Assembly (NCBI GenBank): GCA_965240365.1
Contig: OZ251218.1
Location: 2,728,001 to 2,792,000 of the forward strand
Direction of reading: 5' to 3'
DNA from: G965240365 sp965240365
GTDB taxonomy: Bacteria > Pseudomonadota > Gammaproteobacteria > Eutrophobiales > Eutrophobiaceae
Length of the DNA: 64,000 bases
In this document: positions 50,870-59,545 of the stretch, piece after piece
How the letters are laid out: every line of letters starts with the position of its first letter
Numbering within the stretch: position 1 is the first letter of the stretch
Position numbers and translations under genes: made by a program
Notes under the pieces: generated by a model
Databases searched by the model: none
The model's input: only the letters and a program-made list of their open reading frames with translations
What the model was told of the DNA's origin: nothing

Positions 50870-52192
50870 CTAACGCGGCCAGCGCCGGTGCAGATCGTCA
50901 ATGATGAAGGGATGCACGGGGCCGCCCGCCGGGTGGCCTTCCAGCAGGTGGGGATGGCCGGCGGGCAAGTCGCGGTGTTCGTGGGCGAGCCGCACGGCGC
51001 CGCGGCGCGGCCACAGGGCAACGGCGGCCAGGCTTGCGGCCAGTGACAGCAGCGCGGCGCTGGCAATGGCGGGCAGATGCGCGCCCGCGGCGCCGGTCGC
51101 GCCCATCAGCACATAGGCGAGCAGCCAGCAGGCATGGCTGAGCGAAAATTGCGCGGCATAGAGGCCGGTGCGGTCTTCTTCGTGCACAGAGCGGCACAAG
51201 AGCCGCCCGGCCGGGGTCAGCATGGCCGCGGTGTTGAGGCCAAGCAGGAACCAGACGCCGAGCAGCAGGCCCCAGTTGAGCATGGCGCCCGCGGCCAGAT
51301 AGGCGCTAAAGCCCGCGAGCGCGGCCGTGGCCAGGGCCGCGCCGCCGAGCATGACGCCGCGGTCGCCGACCCTGTCAAGCAGCCGCGGCAGCAGCAGGGC
51401 GCCGAGCATGGAGCCCGCGCCATAGGCGGCAAGGGTCAGGGCATAGGCCCGTTCCGGCAGGCCGAGCGCCGCCTTGACCAGCACGATGGTATGGACAATG
51501 ACCAGCGCGCCGCTGGCCGCGGCGGCCAGCGTGACGGCCAGCAGGCCGCGCAGCCTGGGCGTTTGCAGATAGATGCCGAGGCCGCGGCAGATATGTTGGC
51601 CGCAGGACCGGCGGCTTTGCCGCGCGGCCGGCAGCGCCGCGCCGAGGATCAGCAGGGCCGAGACCGCAAAGCCGAGCGCGGTGCCGGTGAACAGTCCGTG
51701 AAAGCTCAGGACGCTAAGCAGGGCCGCGGCCAGCATGGGGCTGAACAGGTTTTCCAGGTCATAGGCCATGCGCGTGAGCGCCAGCGCCCGGGTGTAGTCC
51801 TTCTCGGCGGGCAGCACGGCGGGGATCAGAGCCTGAAAGGCCGGTGTGAACCCGGCCGAGGCCGACTGCAACAGGAAGATCAGCAGATAAATCTGCCAGA
51901 TTTCGGTCACGAAGGGCAATGTTAGCACAATGCCTGCGCGGAGCAGGTCCATGGCCACCAGGAAAGCGCGCCTCGGCAGCCGGTCCACAAAGGCGCTCGC
52001 GATCAGCGAGACGCCGATGTAGGCCAGCATCTTGATCGCCAGCGCCGTGCCCAGCACCCGGCCCGCGTCCTCGCCGGCCAGTTCAAACGCCAGCAGCGCC
52101 AGCGCCACCGTGGCCAGCCCCGTGCCCGCGAGCGCCACGGCCTGCGCCAGGAACAGCCGCCGATAGGTGCGATTGGCCAGAACGCCGGGCAT
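50870..52192 (-). CDS. MFS transporter
   Basis: A 440-residue major facilitator with about 12 hydrophobic helices and the short N-terminal cytoplasmic start typical of drug or siderophore exporters (VLANRTYRRLFLAQAVALAG). A loop 2-3 motif is present as ASAFVDRLPRRAFLVAMDLL. The second half repeats the pattern (LLPRLLDRVGDRGVMLGGAA). Overall it resembles the MFS_3/enterobactin-exporter-like subgroup. The C-terminal cytoplasmic tail contains AHEHRDLPAGHPHLLEGHPA, rich in histidine, which could bind metal. It begins 14 bases after hemJ, so it is likely the last gene of a minus-strand operon with the TlpA-like gene and hemJ. The substrate is unknown. Confidence 0.88.
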   Translation of the reverse strand: MPGVLANRTYRRLFLAQAVALAGTGLATVALALLAFELAGEDAGRVLGTALAIKMLAYIGVSLIASAFVDRLPRRAFLVAMDLLRAGIVLTLPFVTEIWQIYLLIFLLQSASAGFTPAFQALIPAVLPAEKDYTRALALTRMAYDLENLFSPMLAAALLSVLSFHGLFTGTALGFAVSALLILGAALPAARQSRRSCGQHICRGLGIYLQTPRLRGLLAVTLAAAASGALVIVHTIVLVKAALGLPERAYALTLAAYGAGSMLGALLLPRLLDRVGDRGVMLGGAALATAALAGFSAYLAAGAMLNWGLLLGVWFLLGLNTAAMLTPAGRLLCRSVHEEDRTGLYAAQFSLSHACWLLAYVLMGATGAAGAHLPAIASAALLSLAASLAAVALWPRRGAVRLAHEHRDLPAGHPHLLEGHPAGGPVHPFIIDDLHRRWPR

Positions 52193-52206
52193 GCGGGGCC
52201 TGCGCC

Positions 52207-52632
52207 TTAAAAGGGCCGGATCACGGCCAGAATGATAATGGCGATCAGCAATACAACCGGGATTTCATTAAACCAGCGATACCAGACATGGCCGTGCCGG
52301 TTGCGATCGTATTTAAAGTCCCGCAGCAGCAGCCCGCAGTAGAGGTGATAGGCAATGAGCAGCAGGATCAAAAAGAGTTTGATGTGCAGCCAGAGTTGTC
52401 CGCTGTAGGCGGCAAAACCGGTGCTGAACAGGATGCCCGCCCCCGTTGCCAGCGTGAGCACGCCGCCCGGCGTGGTGATCCCGTAAAAAAGTTTGCGTTC
52501 CATGATCTTGAAACGGTCAATGCTGATTTGATCGGCGCTCATCGCGTGATACACAAATAGCCTCGGCAGGTAAAACAGGCCGGCAAACCAGGTGACCATG
52601 AAAATAAGATGCAGCGCCTTAAACCAGAGCAT
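52207..52632 (-). CDS. hemJ: protoporphyrinogen IX oxidase HemJ
   Basis: Catalyses oxidation of protoporphyrinogen IX to protoporphyrin IX in haem synthesis. It is 141 residues with four membrane helices, the normal size of HemJ (UPF0093). The conserved histidine is in LWFKALHLIFMVTWFAGLFY, and RLFVYHAM, HIKLFLILLLIAYH and the final FRWFNEIP-like WYRWFNEIPVVLL are family motifs. The ATG lies inside the end of the upstream thioredoxin-like gene (14-base overlap), so translation is probably coupled. Confidence 0.95.
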   Translation of the reverse strand: MLWFKALHLIFMVTWFAGLFYLPRLFVYHAMSADQISIDRFKIMERKLFYGITTPGGVLTLATGAGILFSTGFAAYSGQLWLHIKLFLILLLIAYHLYCGLLLRDFKYDRNRHGHVWYRWFNEIPVVLLIAIIILAVIRPF

Positions 52633-53194
52633 CGGCGCACATCCGGGTGTGGAACGAAAGCCCGGCCTGTCTGTCGCCGAGCAGTTTTCTTACTTCCTGT
52701 TTGAGTTTCGGCATATCCATCAGGCCGGATTTGCGTTTGATGATCCTGCCGTTCGGCCCAAACAGCAGACTGGTGGGCGTCAGGTTGACAGGGCCAAAGG
52801 CGCGGGCGGCGCGACCGTCCAGGTCCAGCGCGACCGGATACGGGATATTTTCCCGTTCCGCCAATGCAACGACCCGGTTTGGCGGGTCATAGGGCATGGC
52901 AATGGCAAGCATTTGCAGCCCCGCCGGGTTCAGTTCGTGATAAAGCGCGATGAGATGCGGCATTTCTTCAAGGCAACTGTGGCAGGTCGTGGCCCAGAAG
53001 GTCACGAGCAGCGGCGCGCCTTGCAGCGATTTTAGATTTAACTCGCGTCCGTCAATCGTCTTGACAGCGAGATCGGGGATGCCATTGGGGGAGAATAAAT
53101 GTCTGAGCGGCAGGATCAGGCCGGCGCCGATAAAAATGAGCAGTATGCCGCCTGTAAGAATGGTTTTTTTCCTCGTGAGGATGGGTTTCTTCAT
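52619..53194 (-). CDS. membrane-anchored TlpA-like thioredoxin
   Basis: A periplasmic thiol-disulfide oxidoreductase of 191 residues. Residues 10-30 form an N-terminal anchor (TILTGGILLIFIGAGLILPL). The redoxin fold follows with the WATTCHSCLEEMP active-site motif (CHSC) and a cis-proline loop LTPTSLLFGP. It resembles TlpA/ResA/CcmG-type proteins used in cytochrome or envelope maturation. It is the first gene of a run with hemJ and an MFS transporter, so a link to haem or metal handling is plausible. The C-terminal dozen residues (FHTRMCADALV) overlap hemJ. Confidence 0.9.
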   Translation of the reverse strand: MKKPILTRKKTILTGGILLIFIGAGLILPLRHLFSPNGIPDLAVKTIDGRELNLKSLQGAPLLVTFWATTCHSCLEEMPHLIALYHELNPAGLQMLAIAMPYDPPNRVVALAERENIPYPVALDLDGRAARAFGPVNLTPTSLLFGPNGRIIKRKSGLMDMPKLKQEVRKLLGDRQAGLSFHTRMCADALV

Positions 53195-53325
53195 GGTATT
53201 TTTACTTTTTCGTGTTCCGGTTTTCTCCGGGCATAGGCTGGAGCAAACCTTGATTAAATGGGCGTTTCCTGCCTGCCTGGTGCTGGCATTAACGGGTTAA
53301 AGACTGGCAGGGGCGGTATCCATGC

Positions 53326-53355
53326 TTAGAGAAAACGATAAATTACGATTATAAT
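53326..53355 (+). promoter_or_regulatory. possible argC promoter
   Basis: TATAAT at 53350-53355 with a weak TTAGAG 18 bases upstream, about 60 bases before the argC ATG. The -10 is perfect; the -35 is poor. Placement is tentative. Confidence 0.35.
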
Positions 53356-53417
53356 CCGATTCCTGAATTTTGCTCCTCTAAATTTATACCGTTCTTGAAA
53401 TCACCAGGGAATTAAAC

Positions 53418-54455
53418 ATGATCTCAGTTGGCATTGTCGGCGCGACCGGTTATACCGGATTTGAATTGATGCGCCTGTTGTCCGCCCACCCGCGGGTTGA
53501 TCTGGCCGTGGCGACTTCAAACGCGAACAAAGGCCGCGCCGTCAGCGCGCTTTTCCCCGGTCTGCGCGCGCCCGTCGGCCTGAGCTTTGAGCCGCATGAC
53601 AGCCCCGGCCTGCGGGCCTGCGATCTGGTGTTTTTTGCAACGCCCAATGCCACCGCCATGTATCATGCGCCGGGTTTATTGAAGGCCGGTTGCAGGATTA
53701 TCGACCTTTCGGCCGATTTCAGGCTTCGGGATATTGCGGTCTGGGAGAAGTGGTATGGAGAGACGCATGCCTGCCCGGACCTGGTCAAACAGGCCGTGTA
53801 CGGCTTGCCGGAACTCAATCGGGAGCAGATCAGGGCGGCCGCCTTGATCGCCAATCCGGGGTGTTATCCGACCGCCACGCTGCTGGCCCTGTTGCCCGCG
53901 TTAAAACAGGGTCTGATCAATCCCCGCGATATTATTGTCGATGCGAAATCCGGCGTCAGCGGGGCCGGCAGAAAGGCCGCGCTTGCCACCCAGTTTGCCG
54001 AGGTCGCCGAATCATTCCGGGCCTATAACGCCGCCGGCCACCGGCACCTGCCGGAGATGGTTCAGACGTTGAACGGTATCCGCCGGGGCGCGAAGGTGGA
54101 ATTGACCTTTATTCCCCATCTCCTGCCCATGAACCGGGGCCTGTTTGTTACGGCCTATGTGCGGCCGCTGGATCACACGGTCGAGTTGCAGGCGCGCTAT
54201 ACCGAATTTTATAAAGATGAACCCTTTGTCGAAGTCATGCCGCCGGGTTCGCACCCCGAGACGCGCATGGCGCGCGCCAGTAATTATTGCCGGATGGCCC
54301 TGCACCCGGCGCGGTCGGAGTCCGGGCCGGCCGTGATATTATGCGTGATTGATAACCTGGTTAAAGGCGCGGCCGGGCAGGCGTTGCAGAATATGAACCT
54401 GATGTTCGGCCTTGACGAAAGTCTGGGCCTGACCGGCTCGGCGCTGTTGCCATAG
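53418..54455 (+). CDS. argC: N-acetyl-gamma-glutamyl-phosphate reductase
   Basis: The third step of arginine biosynthesis: NADPH-dependent reduction of N-acetylglutamyl phosphate to the semialdehyde. 345 residues, normal length. The Rossmann opening is SVGIVGATGYTGFELMRLL. The catalytic cysteine is C149 in IANPGCYPTA. DAKSGVSGAGRKA and YNAAGHRHLPEM are further family motifs. An upstream AGGGA site fits the start. It is the first gene of a plus-strand run with the DUF6776, bactofilin and erpA genes, an order I recall from Pseudomonas and relatives. Confidence 0.97.
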   Translation: MISVGIVGATGYTGFELMRLLSAHPRVDLAVATSNANKGRAVSALFPGLRAPVGLSFEPHDSPGLRACDLVFFATPNATAMYHAPGLLKAGCRIIDLSADFRLRDIAVWEKWYGETHACPDLVKQAVYGLPELNREQIRAAALIANPGCYPTATLLALLPALKQGLINPRDIIVDAKSGVSGAGRKAALATQFAEVAESFRAYNAAGHRHLPEMVQTLNGIRRGAKVELTFIPHLLPMNRGLFVTAYVRPLDHTVELQARYTEFYKDEPFVEVMPPGSHPETRMARASNYCRMALHPARSESGPAVILCVIDNLVKGAAGQALQNMNLMFGLDESLGLTGSALLP

Positions 54456-54462
54456 GCCCTGC

Positions 54463-55176
54463 ATGGCACGGCTCGTTGTCAAAAGACATCGCCCGCTTAA
54501 GGTCTATCTGTTCGTGCTGTTGCTCAGCGTGGCGGTCTCCGGGCTGAGCTGGTTTTTACTGAACATCCACCATTGGCATTTGATCAAGGCCCGTTTGCAC
54601 CAGAATAAAGAGGCCGGCCAACTCTGGCAGGCCAGACAGCGCCTTGCAAAGGAAAATACGGCCCTGCGGGAAAAGGTCATCCTGCTTGAACGTTCCGGCC
54701 AGATCGACGCGGCGACCACGGCCGGCCTGCAAAACGAGATACTTGAGTTGCAGGATCAGGTGTATCGCCTAAAGGACGAACTGGAATTTTACGAGGGGAT
54801 TATGGCGGCCGCCGAGGGCGCCAAGGGCCTGAATGCCCAGGGTCTGCATATCGAACCGACCAAACAGCCGCGCCTGTTTCGTTTCAGGCTGGTATTAACC
54901 CATGTCGCAAAAAATGATAAAGTGATCGAAGTGGCGCTGGACTTGTCGGTTGAAGGCATGAATGCCGAGGGGGCCGCGCTATTATCGCTGCAGGAGTTGG
55001 CGCCGGGCGGGCCGGTGCGGCGTAATATCAGGCTCAAAAACTTTGCGCGCATAGAGGGGAATATGGTATTCCCGGAGGGGTTCAGGCCGCTGCGGGTGAT
55101 CGTGCATTTACGGCGGCAGGGTTCCCGCAAGCCGGCCGTGCACAGGGTATTTGAATGGCCGGTTGGCACAGGCTGA
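54463..55176 (+). CDS. DUF6776 family membrane-anchored coiled-coil protein
   Basis: A 237-residue protein with one N-terminal membrane helix (residues 14-34, VYLFVLLLSVAVSGLSWFLL), a periplasmic coiled coil (residues 45-105, LAKENTALREKVILLERSGQ) and a C-terminal beta-rich domain (FRFRLVLTHVAKNDKVIEVA onward). It matches the uncharacterised DUF6776 family, which occurs in this gene neighbourhood in other gammaproteobacteria. Eight bases separate it from argC and nine from the bactofilin gene. A role with bactofilin in envelope organisation is plausible from context only. Confidence 0.85.
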   Translation: MARLVVKRHRPLKVYLFVLLLSVAVSGLSWFLLNIHHWHLIKARLHQNKEAGQLWQARQRLAKENTALREKVILLERSGQIDAATTAGLQNEILELQDQVYRLKDELEFYEGIMAAAEGAKGLNAQGLHIEPTKQPRLFRFRLVLTHVAKNDKVIEVALDLSVEGMNAEGAALLSLQELAPGGPVRRNIRLKNFARIEGNMVFPEGFRPLRVIVHLRRQGSRKPAVHRVFEWPVGTG

Positions 55177-55185
55177 GGAGTAACT

Positions 55186-55602
55186 ATGTTTAAGAATTCA
55201 AAAAAACGCAAGGTCAGCAAGATAGACACGCTGGTGGGACAGCAGACAGAAATACAGGGCGATATCCGCTTTAGCGGCGGCCTGCATGTGGATGGCAAAA
55301 TAAAGGGCAATGTGGTGGCCGTTAATGACGGCCATTCCATGCTCTCCTTGAGCGAGTCCGGCGCCATTGAGGGCCAGGTCAGCGTGCCTTATATCGTGTT
55401 GAACGGCGCCGTCAACGGCGATGTCCATAGCAGCGAGCATGTGGAACTTGCCGCAAAGGCAAGAATCACAGGTAATGTCCACTATAATTTATTAGAGATG
55501 TCCATCGGCGCCGAGGTCAACGGCAAGCTGTTGCATTCGCATGAACCGGCCGAAACGCCGCTTGCCCTGGGTCATGGCGAGCCGCTGAAGGCGGGTAAGT
55601 AA
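55186..55602 (+). CDS. bactofilin family polymer-forming protein
   Basis: A 138-residue cytoskeletal protein. The core from residue 14 to 115 is the bactofilin beta-helix: [29 protein letters not shown], and successive hydrophobic/glycine repeats to [20 protein letters not shown]. The short basic N-terminus ([10 protein letters not shown]) could touch membrane. Bactofilins polymerise without nucleotide and scaffold cell-wall enzymes; the M23 peptidase and AnmK genes nearby are consistent with a cell-wall theme. GAGGAG precedes the ATG. Confidence 0.93.
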   Translation: MFKNSKKRKVSKIDTLVGQQTEIQGDIRFSGGLHVDGKIKGNVVAVNDGHSMLSLSESGAIEGQVSVPYIVLNGAVNGDVHSSEHVELAAKARITGNVHYNLLEMSIGAEVNGKLLHSHEPAETPLALGHGEPLKAGK

Positions 55603-55624
55603 ATTCCTGTTTCAGAGATCGATT

Positions 55625-55975
55625 ATGAGCATAGAAGAAGCAATACCCGATCCGCTTGTTTTCAGCGAAGCGGCGGCGGTAAAGGTCAAAGAGTTGATAG
55701 ACGATGAAGGCAATGACGCCTTGATGCTCAGGGTATTTATCTCCGGTGGCGGCTGTTCCGGTTTTCAATATGGCTTTACCTTTGATGAAGAAATCGGCGA
55801 GGGCGACACCGTGGTCGAAAAAGAAGGCGTAAAACTCCTGATCGATCCCATGAGTTTCCAGTATTTAACCGGCGCCGAGATAGATTATTCCGAGGGCATG
55901 GAAGGCGCCCAATTCGTGATCCGCAATCCCAATGCCCAGACAACCTGCGGCTGCGGCTCTTCTTTTTCGGTTTGA
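55625..55975 (+). CDS. erpA: iron-sulfur cluster insertion protein ErpA
   Basis: An A-type carrier that delivers Fe-S clusters to enzymes such as IspG/IspH. 116 residues. The three cluster-binding cysteines are in [12 protein letters not shown] and TTCGCGSSF at the C-terminus. DFVEG-like text is present as [20 protein letters not shown]. It ends the plus-strand run that begins with argC. Confidence 0.96.
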   Translation: MSIEEAIPDPLVFSEAAAVKVKELIDDEGNDALMLRVFISGGGCSGFQYGFTFDEEIGEGDTVVEKEGVKLLIDPMSFQYLTGAEIDYSEGMEGAQFVIRNPNAQTTCGCGSSFSV

Positions 55976-56104
55976 CCCACCAGCCTGATCAGCGCCGGAT
56001 GCGGAATTATCGCCGCTTCTCCCGGCGCCCATGAGGCAATACAAAGATCGATAAGCGGCAATTTTTGAGCGCCTTGCAGAATGCTCCCGCTGAAAAACAA
56101 ATTT

Positions 56105-56944
56105 CTACAATATGTTTCGTGTTTCCACCGGCAAAGGCGCGCCTTCTCTGAAGGACAGATCATCGTAATACAAACGCTTAAAACGCCTGATCACGGCTAA
56201 TGATATTTGGTCTTCAGTGCGGGTAGCCGCTTTTACTTCCATTCCGGCTCTTTGTAAAACATTGGCAAACGCATTTATCGCACTCTCGGCGTTGCCTGAA
56301 TCTCCGGCAAACCCGGCCGGCAACAAGCCAAGCAGATTGACAAGGTAAGATTCACCGTCCTTGAGTTCACGATCAGGATTTATTTCAACGTATATCCCGA
56401 CAAGTTGTGCATTGCCTCTTTTTGCCTTGTCTCTCAGTTTCCCCCGGGGGTCCGCGGCCCTGATTAGATCATTAAATGTCGCGGGCAGCGCCGGGCGGGA
56501 ATACCTGGCGGCCAGCCATGTCACATAGCTTTGCAGTTGCCTGTCTTCCATTACCCTGTCCGGATCAGGCCGCAGTCCCGCGAGCATTTCCTTTTTCAGG
56601 GTAGTTCTTTCAAACGCCCTTAACTCAAGATTTTCTTTTGTGTAAACATCCGTATCCTTAGTTCGGCATGTGAGGTGCGTGTGGAGAATCCGGGGATTCC
56701 TGTTGTGGCTTAAGCGCCCCTCTATTACCTCAATCTTCCTGGCAACGGACAACTCAATATATGGCTCCGTGTCAACATTGTTGTGTGCTATATCACATGA
56801 CTGAGACGCCACCAGGAGCATCAAATTCTTCGTGAAAGGTATATCGTCTATAATATTGGTCAGTTGCTGGATAGCCGGGGCGCCAACAACAGAACCCTGT
56901 CTCCAACCGGCTTTTTCCAGTTGAGCGCCGATCAAGTCTTTCAA
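56105..56944 (-). CDS. unknown protein, third gene of TIGR04255 cassette
   Basis: 279 residues; I do not recognise the family. It is predicted soluble, alpha/beta, with no signal peptide. A notable segment is NLMLLVASQSCDIAHNN with EPYIELSVARKIEVIEGRLS after it. The Ser-Gln-Ser-Cys-Asp-Ile stretch looks like a conserved active-site or binding motif and resembles text I have seen in uncharacterised proteins of accessory regions. A basic middle region (RGKLRDKAKRGNAQLVGIYV) and a C-terminal helical segment follow. It overlaps the HTH gene by four bases (ATGA), so it belongs to a three-gene unit with translational coupling. It could be a nuclease-like or processing enzyme, but there is no direct evidence. 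Confidence 0.8.
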   Translation of the reverse strand: MKDLIGAQLEKAGWRQGSVVGAPAIQQLTNIIDDIPFTKNLMLLVASQSCDIAHNNVDTEPYIELSVARKIEVIEGRLSHNRNPRILHTHLTCRTKDTDVYTKENLELRAFERTTLKKEMLAGLRPDPDRVMEDRQLQSYVTWLAARYSRPALPATFNDLIRAADPRGKLRDKAKRGNAQLVGIYVEINPDRELKDGESYLVNLLGLLPAGFAGDSGNAESAINAFANVLQRAGMEVKAATRTEDQISLAVIRRFKRLYYDDLSFREGAPLPVETRNIL

Positions 56945-57531
56945 GCCTTATTCAGGGAGGCAAACGGCTCTGAAAGCGGGTCTTGCGCCGGAGACAGCAT
57001 GCGCAATCTTGATCCGGCAAAAAGAATGCGTTCTTTGTTGATTTCGGATTCTTTTAAAAGGGCAAATACGCTTTGCCCGCCAAGCACGGGTTCATGTAGC
57101 CGCGCCCGATCAACAGGCAAGCCGGAGCTGACCCATGCCCTTGCAATGATCAACAGGTCAAAAATTCGGCTCATTGCCGATTTCCTGGGTTTGACCGCGC
57201 CGTTCAGCCAGTTATAAAGGGTCTTCCTGCTCTGAACATGACATATCTCCGCCAGTTCTTCTTTTGTCAACCCAAACGCCAGGCGAATTTCATTTATTGA
57301 GGCCGCCAGTTTATTTTGAGGCGCTGAGTGTATTTGAATATTAGCGCCGCTTGGAGTAACACTAAGCAGACTTGCAGCCACACCCCCGGAACCCTGGTAT
57401 AGAGAGAATGTCTGCTCAGGCCCCGCGCCTTCTAATAACGCTGAATAAATGGCCGGAGCATTTATACCATTATTAAGCGCTCCTGACAGGTAATGCGCGT
57501 CAATCTGAAAATCCGTCGCGGTCAGGCCCAT
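56941..57531 (-). CDS. HTH domain protein, second gene of TIGR04255 cassette
   Basis: A 196-residue protein with a helix-turn-helix in its middle (about residues 74-125: INEIRLAFGLTKEELAEICH then VQSRKTLYNWLNGAVKP), like XRE-type domains and antitoxin regulators. The N-terminal third is Ser/Gly/Ala-rich and looks flexible; the C-terminal third is helical (LHEPVLGGQSVFALLKESEI). It overlaps the preceding gene by 10 bases and the following one by four. It may repress the cassette by binding the paired direct repeats upstream of the first gene (inference). Confidence 0.85.
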   Translation of the reverse strand: MGLTATDFQIDAHYLSGALNNGINAPAIYSALLEGAGPEQTFSLYQGSGGVAASLLSVTPSGANIQIHSAPQNKLAASINEIRLAFGLTKEELAEICHVQSRKTLYNWLNGAVKPRKSAMSRIFDLLIIARAWVSSGLPVDRARLHEPVLGGQSVFALLKESEINKERILFAGSRLRMLSPAQDPLSEPFASLNKA

Positions 57532-58304
57532 TTTTCATTCCTCGCATAATCCGTGCTTACTTTCCAAAAGGCTTCTCTGGCTGTTTCGTGCAAAGCGGTC
57601 AGTTTTTCTAATATATGATCTGTCTCAAAGCGAACAGATTCATCCTGCGCTTCCCAGCAGTGATCAAAATCAAGAATGATTCGTTCGCTGGATGTGGCGT
57701 CTGCCGTGATGGATATTGGCAAACCCTGAACATCAGGCAGGCAGCTAAGGTTGTGTTTCCCGGACAGGGTTCTTATTGCCAGCCCGCCCATGTTTGTATG
57801 CAAAACCGTGTCAGTTCGGTGTTGTCCGGTTGTCCCAAGGGATTCTATACAGTTCGGCAATCCAAAGCCATTGACCAATTCGTTAATTGCTTCACCCTCA
57901 TCAACGATGATGAGATCGCTGTATCTAAGCCCGATACGCAAAATCAAGCCGGGTTCAACCCTGTTCACCAGGATTTCGATTGCCTGTTTGCAGGCATTGG
58001 AAAAACCGGCGAATCTCCGGTATTCCGTAGTGATATAAAAGAGACGCTCCTGGCTGAGGCCGATGGCGCTTTTCTTGTTTGCCGAAATGAACGCCCAGCG
58101 GTCTATGGCCGAGACGGCGATGCCGCCCGGCTGTATCTGGACGGTTTGCTCGTTACCTTTCTCTGCTGCCGGATACTGTTTTCGCAATGCCTCCTGAATC
58201 TTTGGTATGTATTCGGCGATCTGCATGACAGGCGAGAAGCGAAACTCGGCCAGCACGAATTTAAGCGGTTGATTTTGCAGTTTTTTATAGTCAATCACGG
58301 CCAT
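57522..58304 (-). CDS. TIGR04255 family protein, first gene of cassette
   Basis: A 260-residue protein of the sporadically distributed TIGR04255 family. Features are the opening LQNQPLKFVLAEFRFSPVMQ, the central RIGLRYSDLIIV, and the C-terminal LHETAREAFWKVSTDYARNE. The function of the family is not established. Sporadic occurrence and co-occurrence with small regulator genes suggest mobile accessory modules, possibly defence or toxin-related. It is first in a tightly overlapping three-gene operon located between erpA and anmK, two genes adjacent in related genomes as I recall them. Confidence 0.85.
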   Translation of the reverse strand: MAVIDYKKLQNQPLKFVLAEFRFSPVMQIAEYIPKIQEALRKQYPAAEKGNEQTVQIQPGGIAVSAIDRWAFISANKKSAIGLSQERLFYITTEYRRFAGFSNACKQAIEILVNRVEPGLILRIGLRYSDLIIVDEGEAINELVNGFGLPNCIESLGTTGQHRTDTVLHTNMGGLAIRTLSGKHNLSCLPDVQGLPISITADATSSERIILDFDHCWEAQDESVRFETDHILEKLTALHETAREAFWKVSTDYARNEKWA

Positions 58305-58324
58305 TCTCTACTTCAGGTATCCGT

Positions 58325-58366
58325 TACATTAAATGGATATTGTACACTAAATTACACATACTCAAA
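58325..58366 (-). promoter_or_regulatory. promoter and paired direct repeats of the TIGR04255 cassette
   Basis: On the minus strand TACAAT (58339-58344) lies 15 bases from TTGAGT (58360-58365), a plausible sigma-70 promoter ending about 35 bases before the first gene. Two near-identical 10-mers on the plus strand, TACATTAAAT (58325-58334) and TACACTAAAT (58343-58352), are 18 bases apart and overlap the -10, as expected for a repressor site. Confidence 0.5.
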
Positions 58367-58405
58367 CCCGACAAGGTCCAAGCCGGCACAACCCCGGAAT
58401 TGAGA

Positions 58406-59503
58406 TTAGCGGCTTTTATGACAAGGCGCATAAACGCCGCCCAGTAATGCCTCTCTGTTTGCCCCTGTCACGGCGGGGAGATTGGCCGGTTTGTTTTCAA
58501 GCCGTTGTTTGGCGAGCCAGGCAAACGCGGCCGCTTCGACCGAGGCCGGCGCGAGGCCGTATTTTTCTGTCGTCGCTATTTTCAACTCCGGCAGCAGTCT
58601 TTGTAAATTCTGCATCAACGCCCGGTTATAGGCGCCGCCGCCACAGGCCAGGACTTCGGAGACATTTTTGGCATACGATTTTATGGCCTCAGAGATTGAA
58701 ACGGCGCTTAATTGCAGCAGTGTCGCCTGCACATCAACGGCGGAAATGGCCGCCCCGCGTTCAGCGGTATATTCATCAAGCCGCCGGGTCAGCCAGGGCA
58801 GGTTGAAATAGTCACGGCCCGTGCTTTTTGGGGCAGGCAGGCTGAAATAGGGATCATTCAACATTGACTTGAGCAAGGCCGCGTTGACATGGCCCCGGCC
58901 GGCCCAGGCCCCGTTTTTGTCGTACTCCCGGTTTTTGTGTTTTTGTATCCAGTCATCCAGCAGCGCATTGCCCGGGCCGGTGTCGAAGCCGATCACTTTG
59001 GCCGGCGCCAGCAGGGTCAGGTTGGCCATGCCGCCGATATTCAGAATGATCGCGGGATGGCCCGCCGCCTGAAACTGGTATTGATGGAACGCGGGGGCCA
59101 GCGGCGCGCCCTGTCCGCCATTCACCATATCCATACGCCTGAAGTCGGCCACCGTGGTAATGCTGGTTTCATTACATATCACATTGGGATCGCCGATCTG
59201 GACCGAGGCGGGGCAGGGCGCTTGCGGCCGGTGCAGGATGGTTTGTCCGTGGCTGCCGATGGCAATGATATCTTTGCTTTGCAGCCGGGTTTCCCGCAAC
59301 AATCGCTTGACGGCCGCGGCAAAGAGAAAACCGAGCCGTTCATCCAGCCTGGATACGGCGTCGATCGGACTGTCTTTGGAAAGGCCGCGCAGTTCCCGCC
59401 GCAGCGCATGTTCCAGCGGGTATTCGCGGTAGCACGCAAGCCGGGTCCGGTCTTCAAATCTTGCCAGGGCGACGTCTATGGCATCCATGCTGGTGCCCGA
59501 CAT
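58406..59503 (-). CDS. anmK: anhydro-N-acetylmuramic acid kinase
   Basis: Converts 1,6-anhydro-MurNAc from recycled cell wall to MurNAc-6-phosphate. The ATG at 59503 gives 365 residues beginning MSGTSMDAID. Homologues carry a few residues before this (YYIGLMSGTSMD). These are encoded here upstream in frame (SPKSGYYIGL), but no ATG, GTG or TTG exists between the stop of the overlapping peptidase gene (59548-59546) and 59503; the only alternatives are CTG at 59542-59540 or ATT/ATC codons. Other family motifs are SHGQTILHRP, NIGGMANLTLL, GFDTGPGNALLDDWI and the sugar-kinase ACGGGAYN. It is convergent with the TIGR04255 cassette promoter side and shares its strand. Confidence 0.93.
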   Translation of the reverse strand: MSGTSMDAIDVALARFEDRTRLACYREYPLEHALRRELRGLSKDSPIDAVSRLDERLGFLFAAAVKRLLRETRLQSKDIIAIGSHGQTILHRPQAPCPASVQIGDPNVICNETSITTVADFRRMDMVNGGQGAPLAPAFHQYQFQAAGHPAIILNIGGMANLTLLAPAKVIGFDTGPGNALLDDWIQKHKNREYDKNGAWAGRGHVNAALLKSMLNDPYFSLPAPKSTGRDYFNLPWLTRRLDEYTAERGAAISAVDVQATLLQLSAVSISEAIKSYAKNVSEVLACGGGAYNRALMQNLQRLLPELKIATTEKYGLAPASVEAAAFAWLAKQRLENKPANLPAVTGANREALLGGVYAPCHKSR

Positions 59504-59545
59504 CAGCCCGATGTAATATCCGCTTTTGGGCGAAATATTCAGCGT

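Noticed and set aside
51077..51925. 282-codon plus-strand frame opposite the MFS gene
   Set aside because: Gln/Arg/Gly-rich shadow of a membrane-protein gene with clear helices on the other strand.
55885..56163. 92-codon minus-strand frame between erpA and the cassette
   Set aside because: It overlaps the erpA C-terminus and the unknown gene and shows no recognisable features.
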